This document shows, in pieces, positions 1 to 8,623 of a stretch of DNA of 64,000 nucleotides. The notes under the pieces are model-generated. The model was not told where the DNA came from and ran no database searches. It saw only the letters and a program-made list of their open reading frames with translations. Position 1 is the first letter of the stretch. Every line of letters starts with the position of its first letter. The stretch is from NCBI GenBank assembly GCA_002862755.1, contig PKDY01000055.1, forward strand, positions 1 to 64,000, in the 5' to 3' direction. The stretch is from Flavobacteriaceae bacterium (GTDB lineage Bacteria; Bacteroidota; Bacteroidia; Flavobacteriales; Flavobacteriaceae). The position numbers and the translations under genes are program-made.

Positions 1-1
1 T

Positions 2-148
2 TTATTAAACTACACTTGGCCCAATCAATATACAGAGCCACAAAATTTACCTATTTCTGGGAATACCTATTATTGGACAGTAAGACTTTGGAGTGCTGAA
101 ACAGGAACTTCAAAATATACTCCGGTAAGAAGTTTTACAATTCAATAA
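2..148 (+). CDS. C-terminal end of a truncated protein, possibly fibronectin III-like
   Basis: The frame is open from the left window edge to a TAA at 146-148 and encodes about 48 residues ending SFTIQ. The pattern of alternating Tyr, Trp and Thr (YYWTVRLWSAETG) and the final beta strand resemble the last strands of a fibronectin type III or similar beta-sandwich domain, as often seen at the end of extracellular flavobacterial proteins. It has no T9SS sorting domain at the end. A strong bidirectional terminator follows 24 bases later. The ORF track omits it because its start lies outside the window. The fold is an inference from a short tail only. Confidence 0.6.
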   Translation, partial: LLNYTWPNQYTEPQNLPISGNTYYWTVRLWSAETGTSKYTPVRSFTIQ

Positions 149-171
149 AAATTCTGATTTGTTTTTAAGCA

Positions 172-206
172 AAAAACCCAAATTACATGATGTAATTTGG
201 GTTTTT
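172..206. terminator. Bidirectional rho-independent terminator
   Basis: A 16-base perfect inverted repeat (AAAAACCCAAATTACA / TGTAATTTGGGTTTTT) with a 3-base loop lies between the convergent truncated + gene and yajC. It has A and T runs on either side, so it can act in both directions. Confidence 0.85.
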
Positions 207-225
207 ACTTTTATAAAAATAAAGA

Positions 226-501
226 CTATTTTTTATCTTTTTCTGTAAGTTTAGCACTCATTTCTAAAGAAATAGCCGATTTTTCCATTTTGATTTTTCC
301 AGCCATTGTTTCTACAACAACTGTAGTTTCAGATAATTCTGCTATTTTGCCATGAATTCCTGCTTTAGTAATGATTTTATCTCCTACTTTCAAGCCTGTT
401 TCAAAAGCTTTTTCTTTTTTTACTCTTCTTTGACCTGGTAAGATAATAAAGAAATAAAAAATGGCTATGATAGCAACTACCTGTATAATTATTGGATTCA
501 T
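226..501 (-). CDS. yajC: Preprotein translocase subunit YajC
   Basis: 91 residues, the usual size. A single N-terminal membrane segment (about residues 4-22, ending FFIILPGQRR) is followed by the conserved cytoplasmic YajC domain with KVGDKIITKAGIHGKI. YajC associates with SecDF at the inner membrane and helps Sec-dependent export. It is the last gene of a - strand run nusB-DUF1573-yajC, with 10 bases between it and the preceding gene, an order common in Bacteroidota. Identification is secure; its individual role in export in this phylum is inferred from Proteobacteria. Confidence 0.95.
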   Translation of the reverse strand: MNPIIIQVVAIIAIFYFFIILPGQRRVKKEKAFETGLKVGDKIITKAGIHGKIAELSETTVVVETMAGKIKMEKSAISLEMSAKLTEKDKK

Positions 502-511
502 ATTTTTGTAC

Positions 512-1048
512 TTATTGTGTTATACCACTTCCTTCTTTTGGAAGCACATTTGCTTTTATGGTAAACATTTCTTTACCTGTTTCTGTATTTGTTGTTAAAG
601 TAACTGTTTTACTTTGTTGTCCTGTTTTACCAGTTGAATCAAAACTAACTTTTATAGGTGCAGAATTTCCTGGTTTTATTGGCTCTTTTGGAGGGTTTGG
701 CACGGTACATCCACAACTACCTTGTGCATCTAAAATAATTAAATCGCTCTCACCAATATTTTTTACCATAAATTCAGTTTCTACTTTTTCACCCGCTTTA
801 ATGGTTCCAAAATCATGCTCTAATTTATTAAATTGGATTTTAGGATATTTACCATCTGCTGGTTTTGAAGGTTGGTTTTCACTAACGTTTTCACCTTGAG
901 TCATTGGTTGTTCAGCAGTTGCACTTACTTTTTCAGATTCAAAAGATTTCATATCTTCCTCTGTAATTTTTGCGCTACCATTATCCTTACAAGCTGTAAC
1001 AGATAATACTAATGCTACCACGAATAGGCTTACTGTTTTTTTTAACAT
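512..1048 (-). CDS. DUF1573 domain lipoprotein
   Basis: 178 residues. The N terminus is a lipoprotein signal with a lipobox ending at Cys20 (SVTAC), so the protein should be lipid-anchored to a membrane facing the periplasm. After a charged linker of about 50 residues, residues 75-165 form an Ig-like DUF1573 domain (HDFGTIKAGE, GSCGCTVPNPP). DUF1573 proteins are very common in Bacteroidota, but a specific role is not known. It lies between nusB (20 bases away) and yajC (10 bases) on the same strand, so the three are probably cotranscribed. Confidence 0.88.
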   Translation of the reverse strand: MLKKTVSLFVVALVLSVTACKDNGSAKITEEDMKSFESEKVSATAEQPMTQGENVSENQPSKPADGKYPKIQFNKLEHDFGTIKAGEKVETEFMVKNIGESDLIILDAQGSCGCTVPNPPKEPIKPGNSAPIKVSFDSTGKTGQQSKTVTLTTNTETGKEMFTIKANVLPKEGSGITQ

Positions 1049-1068
1049 AACTAAAAAAAATTAATTGT

Positions 1069-2013
1069 TTATAATAATCCTCTTCCCGCTTTATTCAAAC
1101 GGTTCTCTTTTTGAAAATCTTTAACTAGGTTATCAAGAATTCCGTTGATAAAAATACTACTTTTTGGTGTAGAATACTCTTTTGCAATCTCTAAATATTC
1201 GTTAATAGTTACTTTTACCGGTATTGATGGAAATTTTAACAATTCACAAATGGCCATTTTTAAAATAATAGTATCAATTTCAGCAATTCGTTCTGCATCC
1301 CAATTCGGAGTTTTGTCTATATATTCTTTAGATAATTCCATTTCATTTAGAACCGTTTTTCTAAATAAATTTTTCACATATTCTTTATCATCAATATCTT
1401 TATATAATTTAGATACTGCAAAATCTTCATCCTGCTCTTTAATTTGCTTCAGTTGTTTTAAAATTAAAGTATTTACAGCAGGTAAATCATCCAACCATGT
1501 TAATTTATGCTCTTCTAAATAATCATATAGTTTATCATTTGGAGCGATAACTTCTGTAAATAAAGTAGCGATAAACTCTCTATCTTCTATAAAGTTATTT
1601 TCTGTTGCATTTTGCATGTATTTTTCAAAATACACACTCTCTTTAATAGCTTCTAACAAAAACAAAATGATATCATCATTGCGTTTCCAATTGTTAATTT
1701 TTCGATCTTCAATAACATTATTTAAAGAATTACTTTCAGAAAGCATCTTTAAAACTTTGTTATTTATAAATTTTTTACTGGGATTACGTTCTTCTTTAGT
1801 TGCTAAATATTTTTTAGAAGCTATTTCTAAATACGACTCTTCTTTTTCGCGAATTTCTATTAATGCAGAAAGCATTAAAAGATATAAGTCAAACATATTA
1901 TCAATGCTTTGAAACAAGAATTTCTCTTCTTTATCAAGGTTTTCCCCTTGATGTTGGTGCATGGCGTAAATGCTTTGCATCACTTTAACGCGGATATGTC
2001 TTCTATTTAACAT
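1069..2013 (-). CDS. nusB: Transcription antitermination factor NusB, long form
   Basis: 314 residues, about twice the usual 140. The NusB fold is recognisable in the last 130 residues (ERIAEIDTIILKMAICELL and PVKVTINEYLEIAKEYSTPKS), while the N-terminal half begins with the typical NRRHIRVKVMQSIYA and then carries an extra helical region of about 170 residues found in Bacteroidota NusB. NusB with NusE (S10) binds boxA RNA and promotes antitermination of rRNA operons. First gene of the nusB-DUF1573-yajC run. The start at 2013 is an ATG directly followed by the conserved LNRRHIR. Confidence 0.93.
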   Translation of the reverse strand: MLNRRHIRVKVMQSIYAMHQHQGENLDKEEKFLFQSIDNMFDLYLLMLSALIEIREKEESYLEIASKKYLATKEERNPSKKFINNKVLKMLSESNSLNNVIEDRKINNWKRNDDIILFLLEAIKESVYFEKYMQNATENNFIEDREFIATLFTEVIAPNDKLYDYLEEHKLTWLDDLPAVNTLILKQLKQIKEQDEDFAVSKLYKDIDDKEYVKNLFRKTVLNEMELSKEYIDKTPNWDAERIAEIDTIILKMAICELLKFPSIPVKVTINEYLEIAKEYSTPKSSIFINGILDNLVKDFQKENRLNKAGRGLL

Positions 2014-2041
2014 ACTTATTTAAGAACTTTTTAAAATTAAG

Positions 2042-2066
2042 AAAGCGAAAGAAACTCTTTCGCTTT
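2042..2066 (-). terminator. Hairpin after leucine dehydrogenase gene
   Basis: An 11-base perfect stem (AAAGCGAAAGA / TCTTTCGCTTT) with a 3-base loop lies 26 bases beyond the stop of the dehydrogenase gene. The T run on the - strand is interrupted (CTTAATTTT), so this is a moderate terminator candidate. A CAAAAATA (TATTTTTG on the - strand) at 2068-2075 could also be a -7 element for nusB. Confidence 0.5.
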
Positions 2067-2091
2067 GCAAAAATACAATATTATTTAAATA

Positions 2092-3198
2092 TTATTTAGT
2101 CTGTAACTCTTTTTTTCTATCATCAATACGCTTTTGAGCAATTGATAAAGCAGCTTGATGTGTCGTAATATTATTCTTAGAAGAAAAATCAAAAATTTCA
2201 AGAGCTGTATTATAAATATTTTCTGTTTTCTCCATTACTTGCGCTTTCGTCAAATGTGCTAATTCAGAATAAACATTAATAACACCACCTGCATTGATTA
2301 AGAAATCAGGAGCATAAAGAATTCCTTTTTCTTTTAAAATTTGACCGTGTACCACTTCATTTGCTAATTGGTTATTCGCTGCACCAGCAATAATTTTAGC
2401 TTTTAATTTTACAATGGTATCGTCATTAATTGTTGCTCCTAAAGCACAAGGCGCGTAAATATCCACTTCTGATCCATATAAATCATCACCAGTAAAAATT
2501 TTAGCTCCATATTTTGCTCCTACTTCATGCAATCTATCCTCATTAATATCAGAAATAGTTACCAAAGCACCCGATTTTGTCAAATGATCCACTAAAACCT
2601 CACCAACATGTCCAATCCCTTGTACCAATACTTTTTTGCCTTCTAAGTTATCTGTACCAAATTGATATTTAGTTGCTGCTTTAATTCCCATAAAAACTCC
2701 ATATGCAGTAATTGGAGAAGGGTTTCCCGAACCACCTTTACTTTCAGAAATACCAGAAACATATTGGGTTACTTCTCTTACTGTGTCCATATCTTTGGTT
2801 TCCATACCTACATCTTCTGCAGTAATATATTTACCTGATAATGAATCGACAAATTGTCCAAAACGCCTCATTAATTCTGGAGTCTTTTGCGTTTTTGCAT
2901 CACCTATAATAACAGCTTTTCCTCCACCCAAATTAAGTCCTGAAATAGAATTTTTAAAAGTCATTCCTCTAGACAAACGCAAAACATCATTTAATGCTTC
3001 CCATTCGTTAGAATAGTTCCACATTCTAGTACCTCCTAAAGCAGGTCCTAAAACTGTATTATGTATTCCTATAATTGCTTTTAATCCTGTATCTTTGTCA
3101 TGGCAAAAAACAACTTGTTCATGTCCGTCAAATGAAACTTGACCAAAAACTGGATCAACTTTATGTAGCTCGTTTGCTTGTAATAGTTCTGTTGACAT
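2092..3198 (-). CDS. ldh: Leucine dehydrogenase (Glu/Leu/Phe/Val dehydrogenase family)
   Basis: 368 residues from the chosen ATG (MSTELLQANELH). It catalyses NAD-dependent oxidative deamination of branched-chain amino acids to 2-oxo acids and the reverse reaction in the cytoplasm. Visible are the substrate-binding N-terminal domain (LGPALGGTRMW, the catalytic Lys region GLNLGGGKAV) and the Rossmann motif GIGHVGEVL. The track start at 3225 is a TTG; a near-consensus promoter at 3236-3266 would leave almost no leader for it, so the ATG at 3198 is preferred. Single gene, divergent from the ABC exporter. Strict preference for Leu over Phe or Val cannot be read from sequence alone. Confidence 0.9.
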   Translation of the reverse strand: MSTELLQANELHKVDPVFGQVSFDGHEQVVFCHDKDTGLKAIIGIHNTVLGPALGGTRMWNYSNEWEALNDVLRLSRGMTFKNSISGLNLGGGKAVIIGDAKTQKTPELMRRFGQFVDSLSGKYITAEDVGMETKDMDTVREVTQYVSGISESKGGSGNPSPITAYGVFMGIKAATKYQFGTDNLEGKKVLVQGIGHVGEVLVDHLTKSGALVTISDINEDRLHEVGAKYGAKIFTGDDLYGSEVDIYAPCALGATINDDTIVKLKAKIIAGAANNQLANEVVHGQILKEKGILYAPDFLINAGGVINVYSELAHLTKAQVMEKTENIYNTALEIFDFSSKNNITTHQAALSIAQKRIDDRKKELQTK

Positions 3199-3235
3199 AT
3201 GATAAATGTGTTGAAAATTATTCAATAATTAAAGA

Positions 3236-3266
3236 CAATATTACGAAATATTTTAAAATAATTCAA
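3236..3266 (-). promoter_or_regulatory. Putative promoter of leucine dehydrogenase gene
   Basis: On the - strand this reads TTG-N20-TAATATTG, one base off the Bacteroidota consensus TTG-N17-23-TAnnTTTG. Transcription would begin around 3229, which places the TTG at 3225 at the very 5' end and supports initiation at the ATG at 3198. Confidence 0.5.
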
Positions 3267-3387
3267 TATATTATCTTATTTTTAGAGATATGATAATTTT
3301 TTTGTCGATTTTTTAATTTTATTTTATGAAGAATAATTCATAAAAAAATGACTTTTTAATAAAAAAAACTCAAGTCTTAATATATAT

Positions 3388-5136
3388 ATGAAAGAATTAC
3401 AATATTTAAATAAATATTTTATAAAATACAAATACCGCTTTTTACTAGGAATTATAATTACAATAGCGGCTCAAATTTTCAAATTATTTATCCCAAAATT
3501 CTTTGGTGATTCCTTACGTGCACTTGACAACGATTCTATCACTAAAGATCTCGCTTACAGTATTTTGGTTGATAATTTTCTATATACTTTAGGAGCTGCT
3601 TTAATTGGTGGTTTTTTGACATTTTTAATGCGTCAAACCTTAATTGTTATGTCTAGACACATAGAATTTGATTTAAAAAATGAAATCTACAGTCATTACC
3701 AAGCATTAAGCCAGAAATTTTATAAACAAAACAGAACTGGTGATTTAATGAATCGAATTAGCGAAGACGTTAGCAAAGTAAGAATGTATGTTGGTCCTTC
3801 GGTAATGTATTCTGTTAACACACTAATTATTTTTATTGTGGTCATTATACAAATGGCTTTAATTTCACCAAAGCTTACATTGTATTCCTTAATACCACTT
3901 CCATTGTTATCTTATGGCGTTTTTAAAATAAGTTCAAAAATTCATGAAAAAAGTGGCTTATTTCAACAAAATCTTTCCACTTTATCTTCTTTTGTTCAAG
4001 AAATGTTCTCGGGTATTCGTGTTATTAAAGCTTATGCGATCGAGGATCAAAAAACAAAAGAATTTACAGACCTAACAAAAGACAGTAATGAAAAAGCCAT
4101 GAGTTTAGCCAAAACCAACTCCTTATTTGGCCCTCTAATGATTTTATTAATTGGATTGAGTAACTTAGTTGTAATCTATGTAGGAGGCATGATGTACATT
4201 AATGGAACCATTCCAGATATTGGTGTAATTGCCCAGTTTATTTTATACATCAATATGCTTACTTGGCCCGTAGCGTCATTAGGATGGGTTTCTTCTTTAG
4301 TACAAGAAGCTGAAGCTTCTCAAAAAAGAATCAATGAATTTTTAAAAACCCAACCCGAGATTTACAATTCGGTTGTAGAACACACTAATATAGAAGGTGA
4401 GATTCGTTTTGAAAATGTATCTTTTAAATACGAAGATACAAACATACAAGCTTTAGAAAATATCAGTTTCACAGTAAAATCGGGACAAACTTTAGCTATT
4501 TTAGGAAAAACTGGCTCAGGTAAATCTACAATTTTATCACTGATTAGCAGACTTTACGATGTAAGTTCAGGAACTGTATATGTTGATAACAAACCAATTC
4601 AAAACGTAAATTTAGACGACCTTCGAAATAATTTAGGTGTCGTACCACAAGATGCCTTCTTATTTTCAGACTCCATAAAAAACAATATAAAATTTGGTAA
4701 AGAAAATGCAACTGATGAAGAAGTAATTGCGGCAGCTAAAAAAGCATATGTACATCATAATATTGAAAATTTCACCAATAAATATGACACTATTTTAGGC
4801 GAAAGAGGCATTACTTTATCTGGTGGGCAAAAACAACGTGTATCTATTGCAAGAGCTTTAATTAAAGACGCACCTATCTTATTATTAGACGATTGCTTAA
4901 GTGCAGTAGACACTGAAACTGAAGAAGCAATTTTAAATAATCTAATGGATTTTTGTAAAAACAAAACCACATTATTAGTAAGTCATAGGGTTTCGTCAGC
5001 TAAAAATGCAGATATCATAATCATATTAGAAGATGGCAAAATCATTCAACAAGGCTCTCATAATCAATTAATAAATACAGAGGGTTATTATAAAGAATTA
5101 TACAATAAACAGCTCTCAGAAAAAGAAATTGTATAA
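3388..5136 (+). CDS. ABC exporter half-transporter (MsbA/MdlB type)
   Basis: 582 residues with a permease domain of six membrane segments (about 1-310) fused to an ATPase domain (about 335-575). The ATPase shows Walker A GKTGSGKST (373-381), signature LSGGQKQR (from 477) and Walker B ILLLDDC (497-503). The residue after the Walker B Asp is Asp502 rather than the usual catalytic Glu, as in the degenerate half of heterodimeric exporters of the TM287/288 type. The substrate (lipid or drug) cannot be deduced. It has its own start facing away from leucine dehydrogenase, and no partner half-transporter lies in this window. Confidence 0.9.
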   Translation: MKELQYLNKYFIKYKYRFLLGIIITIAAQIFKLFIPKFFGDSLRALDNDSITKDLAYSILVDNFLYTLGAALIGGFLTFLMRQTLIVMSRHIEFDLKNEIYSHYQALSQKFYKQNRTGDLMNRISEDVSKVRMYVGPSVMYSVNTLIIFIVVIIQMALISPKLTLYSLIPLPLLSYGVFKISSKIHEKSGLFQQNLSTLSSFVQEMFSGIRVIKAYAIEDQKTKEFTDLTKDSNEKAMSLAKTNSLFGPLMILLIGLSNLVVIYVGGMMYINGTIPDIGVIAQFILYINMLTWPVASLGWVSSLVQEAEASQKRINEFLKTQPEIYNSVVEHTNIEGEIRFENVSFKYEDTNIQALENISFTVKSGQTLAILGKTGSGKSTILSLISRLYDVSSGTVYVDNKPIQNVNLDDLRNNLGVVPQDAFLFSDSIKNNIKFGKENATDEEVIAAAKKAYVHHNIENFTNKYDTILGERGITLSGGQKQRVSIARALIKDAPILLLDDCLSAVDTETEEAILNNLMDFCKNKTTLLVSHRVSSAKNADIIIILEDGKIIQQGSHNQLINTEGYYKELYNKQLSEKEIV

Positions 5137-5206
5137 AATATTGCTTTATACAATTTTTTTTTAGACTTTTGGAAAACGATAAAACTAAAAATTGACAGTT
5201 AGGATT

Positions 5207-5581
5207 ATGAGAGAAAATGACATGTTAGAAAAAGAAGATATCTTTTCTAAGGTATTAAGAGCCGGAAGAAGAACATATTTCTTCGATGTAAGAGCTACTA
5301 AAGCTGATGATTATTACATTACCATTACTGAAAGTAAAAAATTTACAGAAGAAGATGGTTCGTATCACTTTAAAAAACATAAAATCTATTTATATAAAGA
5401 AGATTTTGTAGCTTTTAAAGAAATTTTAGACGAAATGACCGAATTTGTAGTCTCTCAAAAAGGAGAAGAAGTTATCTCAGAAAGACATCAAAAAGATTTC
5501 AAAAAAGAAGTTTACTCAGAAGCGATTGCTGATAACCCTTCTACAGACAGTTTCACTAATATAGATTTTGACGATATTTAA
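5207..5581 (+). CDS. PUR-alpha-like family protein (DUF3276)
   Basis: 124 residues from ATG 5207 (MRENDMLEKEDIF); the track start at 5192 is a TTG with a non-conserved extension, and ATG 5222 is also possible. The core (KVLRAGRRTYFFDVRATKADDYYITITESKK) is the strongly conserved PUR domain of Bacteroidota, a Whirly-like fold that binds single-stranded DNA or RNA in known members. The tail is acidic and ends FDDI. Cellular function is not established. It stands alone, with a terminator immediately downstream. Confidence 0.88.
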   Translation: MRENDMLEKEDIFSKVLRAGRRTYFFDVRATKADDYYITITESKKFTEEDGSYHFKKHKIYLYKEDFVAFKEILDEMTEFVVSQKGEEVISERHQKDFKKEVYSEAIADNPSTDSFTNIDFDDI

Positions 5582-5606
5582 TCATTTCTTTAGAAAAAAA
5601 TAGAAG

Positions 5607-5631
5607 AGTCCGATTGTTTCGGACTTTTTTT
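5607..5631 (+). terminator. Rho-independent terminator after PUR gene
   Basis: Stem AGTCCGA / TCGGACT with a 5-base loop, followed by TTTTTT. It sits between the convergent PUR and csaA genes; the T run touches the csaA stop codon. An A run on the left lets it work on the other strand too. Confidence 0.85.
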
Positions 5632-5974
5632 ATGCCATTTTTAAGCCATTTGGAACAGAAAAATTGGGAGATAACAAAACCACATCATTCCCTTCTCCAA
5701 CAAATCCTAACACAAGACATTCACTCATAAAGTTACCAATTTGCTTTTTTGGAAAATTTACAACTGCAATGATTTGTTTACCAATTAAATCTTCCATTTG
5801 ATAATGAGTTGTAATTTGAGCGGAAGATTTTTTTATTCCTATGGTTGCACCAAAATCAATTTGCAATTGATAGGCTGGTTTTCTAGCTTCAGGAAAGTCC
5901 TTTACCGCAATAATAGTACCTACTCGTATGTCTATTTTTTCAAAATCATTCCAAGAAATTAAATTATTTTCCAT
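5630..5974 (-). CDS. csaA: CsaA-type tRNA-binding-domain chaperone
   Basis: 114 residues covering a single EMAP/tRNA-binding OB fold (FEKIDIRVGTIIAV, PAYQLQIDFG, GKQIIAVVNFPKKQIGNFMSE), matching CsaA in length and motifs. CsaA is a dimeric protein linked to export chaperone activity in Bacillus; binding of tRNA-like ligands is inferred from the domain. Its start overlaps the end of the upstream Mpo1-like gene by 11 bases, so the two are translationally coupled. Confidence 0.9.
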   Translation of the reverse strand: MENNLISWNDFEKIDIRVGTIIAVKDFPEARKPAYQLQIDFGATIGIKKSSAQITTHYQMEDLIGKQIIAVVNFPKKQIGNFMSECLVLGFVGEGNDVVLLSPNFSVPNGLKMA

Positions 5975-6425
5975 TAAATAAAGAATGTATTACCCAAGCT
6001 GGGCCTATTAATAAAAATTGCAAATCCTTTAAAAAAGAAGGTTTTTTCCCTTCTATTTTATGTCCATAAAATTGCCCTATCCAAGCTATTACAAAAACAC
6101 CTACAGAAAACCACAACAATGACACTTCACTAGCAATCAAATAATTACCTACTAAACAAAAAGTAGCAAATAATGTCATTTTCATTCCCATAGTTAATGA
6201 CAATCTGTAATAAAAAAGCAATACTAATACTAAAATTACAAATGCCCAATTGGCTACAATTGGATGAAATTCTGTAGTCCTCACTAAATAATCATTAGGA
6301 ATACTCAACACTAAACCAACAACCGAAAAAAAGATGGCAGGCACACATAAATAATGAATTTTTTTGTTGGTCATATTTTGATGACTAACACTATATTCTT
6401 GAAACCATTCGGATAACGTTTTCAT
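5964..6425 (-). CDS. Mpo1-like (DUF962) membrane protein
   Basis: 153 residues with about four membrane segments and the family signature near the N terminus (WFQEYSVSHQNMTNKKIHYLCVP). Conserved His residues recur in the C-terminal half (GHKIEGKKP). In yeast, Mpo1 is a dioxygenase acting on 2-hydroxy fatty acids; bacterial function is inferred only. It overlaps csaA by 11 bases, suggesting one transcript. Confidence 0.85.
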   Translation of the reverse strand: MKTLSEWFQEYSVSHQNMTNKKIHYLCVPAIFFSVVGLVLSIPNDYLVRTTEFHPIVANWAFVILVLVLLFYYRLSLTMGMKMTLFATFCLVGNYLIASEVSLLWFSVGVFVIAWIGQFYGHKIEGKKPSFLKDLQFLLIGPAWVIHSLFNGK

Positions 6426-6545
6426 ATTTTAAGCACTAAATATTCTATATAAAACTACTTATTTTGTAACTAATTCACAAATTAATACGTATAATAATTA
6501 AAGAATAAGTGTATTCTTTCAAAACTTTAAATTTCAATATTTACA

Positions 6546-7100
6546 ATGGCACAAACCCCTTCTAATATGCTTGCATTAGGAACTAAAGCTCCTGATTTTT
6601 TATTACCTGCTACGAATTTCAATACTATTTTTAATTTCAAGAGTTGTCGTGGTCAAAAAGGAACATTAGTCATTTTTATTTGTAACCATTGTCCTTTTGT
6701 TTTACATGTTATTGACGAAATTGTTATGATTGCCAATGATTATCGAGTGCAAGGTATAGGTGTAGTAGCTATTTCAAGCAATGATATTGTAAAATACCCG
6801 CAAGACAGTCCCGAAAAAATGGCCGATTTCGCTTTAGAAAACAAAATAGACTTTCCTTATTTATTTGATGAAAGTCAAGCCGTTGCAAAAGCATATGATG
6901 CAGCTTGCACACCCGACTTTTATCTTTTTGATTCCGAAAACAGATTGGTTTACAGAGGTCAATTAGACGATTCCAGACCAGGAAACGGTATTCCTGTAAG
7001 TGGCAGCGATTTAAGAAATGCAATTGACAGTATTATTTACAATAGACATTTAAACGAAGTACAAAAACCCAGCATTGGATGTGGGATTAAATGGAAGTAA
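6546..7100 (+). CDS. Thioredoxin-like redoxin family protein
   Basis: 184 residues with a thioredoxin/AhpC-TSA fold. The active site region reads CNHCPFV (about residues 46-52), followed by VVAISSND, PYLFDES and a cis-Pro region TPDFYLFD. No signal peptide is apparent, so a cytosolic thiol oxidoreductase or peroxiredoxin-like role is likely. Homologues are usually annotated only as thioredoxin family protein. It is a single gene upstream of the CDF transporter with 90 bases between. Confidence 0.85.
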   Translation: MAQTPSNMLALGTKAPDFLLPATNFNTIFNFKSCRGQKGTLVIFICNHCPFVLHVIDEIVMIANDYRVQGIGVVAISSNDIVKYPQDSPEKMADFALENKIDFPYLFDESQAVAKAYDAACTPDFYLFDSENRLVYRGQLDDSRPGNGIPVSGSDLRNAIDSIIYNRHLNEVQKPSIGCGIKWK

Positions 7101-7190
7101 AGTGTCATTTTTTATTCAAAAAACATAGGTGTACTTTTTTTAGAATACCTACCTTTGTAAAACACTTATAAATCTGCGAAATATTTAAAA

Positions 7191-8060
7191 ATGACGAATC
7201 AAGAAACTGCCATTAAAGCTACCTATTTTAGTATCTTAGGCAATATCGGATTAGCTACTATAAAAGGATTAGCTGGATTTTTCGGAAATTCTTATGCACT
7301 TATTGCAGACGCTATTGAATCTACAGCAGATATTTTTTCCTCATTTTTAGTCTTATTTGGAATAAAATATTCCAATCGCCCCGCAGATGAAAACCATCCA
7401 TATGGACACGGAAGAGCGGAACCCTTAATTACTTTTATTGTGGTGGGCTTCCTAATAACTTCAGCTACAATTATTGCTTACGAAAGCATTCAGAATATTG
7501 GGACACCACATCAATTACCAAAATCTTGGACTTTATTAGTACTCGCCATTATTATCATTTGGAAGGAATATTCGTTTCAAAAAGTGATGAAAAGAGCCAT
7601 TCAAACCAATAGTTCTTCCCTAAAAGCAGATGCTTGGCATCATCGAAGTGACGCCGTTACTTCAATTGCTGCATTTTTAGGAATTTCTATTGCTTTATTT
7701 TTTGGGAAAGGATATGAATCTGCCGATGATTGGGCCGCTTTACTTGCTTCATTTTTCATCTTATACAACAGTTATTTAATTTTCAGACCAGCATTGGGAG
7801 AAATAATGGATGAACATCGCTATCAGGATTTAGAACAAAACATAAGAACCATTTCTTTAAAAGTGGAAGGTATTTTAGGAACTGAAAAATGTTTTATCCG
7901 AAAAGCAGGAATGAAGTATCATGTTGATCTACATGCAATTGTAGATGCAAACATCACTGTAAAAGAAGGGCATGATTTAGCACATCAATTAAAAGACACG
8001 TTAAGAAATGAAATTTTTGAACTTGGTCATGTTTTAATTCATGTGGAACCCAATGAATAA
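7191..8060 (+). CDS. Cation diffusion facilitator (FieF-like) metal exporter
   Basis: 289 residues: six membrane segments (about 10-205) and a cytoplasmic C-terminal domain (about 210-289). Metal-site motifs are present: LIADAIESTAD in TM2 and AWHHRSDAVTS in TM5 (HxxxD). The Asp/His arrangement suits efflux of Zn, Fe or Mn in exchange for protons; the specific metal cannot be assigned. A -7-like TACCTTTG lies at 7150-7157, without a clear TTG upstream. Confidence 0.92.
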   Translation: MTNQETAIKATYFSILGNIGLATIKGLAGFFGNSYALIADAIESTADIFSSFLVLFGIKYSNRPADENHPYGHGRAEPLITFIVVGFLITSATIIAYESIQNIGTPHQLPKSWTLLVLAIIIIWKEYSFQKVMKRAIQTNSSSLKADAWHHRSDAVTSIAAFLGISIALFFGKGYESADDWAALLASFFILYNSYLIFRPALGEIMDEHRYQDLEQNIRTISLKVEGILGTEKCFIRKAGMKYHVDLHAIVDANITVKEGHDLAHQLKDTLRNEIFELGHVLIHVEPNE

Positions 8061-8072
8061 GTAAGACTCTCC

Positions 8073-8570
8073 TTATTTTTCTAAAATAACTTCTACCGGA
8101 TTATTTGTTCTTTTACCAAACATCTTTGCTTTTTCATTTTCAGAAGAACACAATACATATAAATTAAAACTTTGCAAGGGGATAATTTGTGTTTTATAAA
8201 TCCTTTTGGGGTCTTCTATTTTAATACTAAACTCTTCAGCTGGAAAGGTATTGGTTACTGAAATAAAATAAGTATCCTTTGCATAAGGAAAAAAGTAGCG
8301 CTCTTTTTCACTCTCTTTATTCACTAAATAGTTTTGAGTAAAAACCAAAGGTTCATTCCCTTTGTTCCAACTGTACATATTGTTTATATTAATAACTTCT
8401 TTACCATTTTCTGATACAATTGTAATTTTTAAATCTTTAGGGTTTTCAATCACTCCATTTTCATGAGCATTCACAACGATGTAAGAGGTAAAGTCATAAC
8501 CACAATGCTGAATTTGGCCAATAGCAAGAAAGGAAAAAAGAAAAAAAAGAAAAGAAAAATGCGATTTCAT
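8073..8570 (-). CDS. Secreted hypothetical protein
   Basis: 165 residues beginning with a hydrophobic signal peptide (residues 1-18, SFLFFLFSFLAIG). The rest is predicted mainly beta, with a Cys at 23 (QHCGYDF) and another near the end (YVLCSSE) that could pair. I do not recognise a family. It lies downstream of the cytochrome gene on the same strand but is separated from it by a terminator-like hairpin. Confidence 0.7.
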   Translation of the reverse strand: MKSHFSFLFFLFSFLAIGQIQHCGYDFTSYIVVNAHENGVIENPKDLKITIVSENGKEVININNMYSWNKGNEPLVFTQNYLVNKESEKERYFFPYAKDTYFISVTNTFPAEEFSIKIEDPKRIYKTQIIPLQSFNLYVLCSSENEKAKMFGKRTNNPVEVILEK

Positions 8571-8580
8571 ACTAAATAAA

Positions 8581-8617
8581 GGCTCGTTATTTACTATAGA
8601 AAAGCAAATAACGAGCC
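8581..8617 (-). terminator. Terminator after small cytochrome gene
   Basis: A perfect 12-base stem GGCTCGTTATTT / AAATAACGAGCC with a 13-base loop; on the - strand it is followed by TTTATTT. It separates the cytochrome gene from the secreted hypothetical gene. Confidence 0.75.
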
Positions 8618-8623
8618 AAAAGT

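Noticed and set aside
492-899. Long + strand ORF of 135 residues
   Set aside because: It is the shadow of the DUF1573 lipoprotein gene; the - strand product has a lipobox and conserved domain, the + strand one has no recognisable features.
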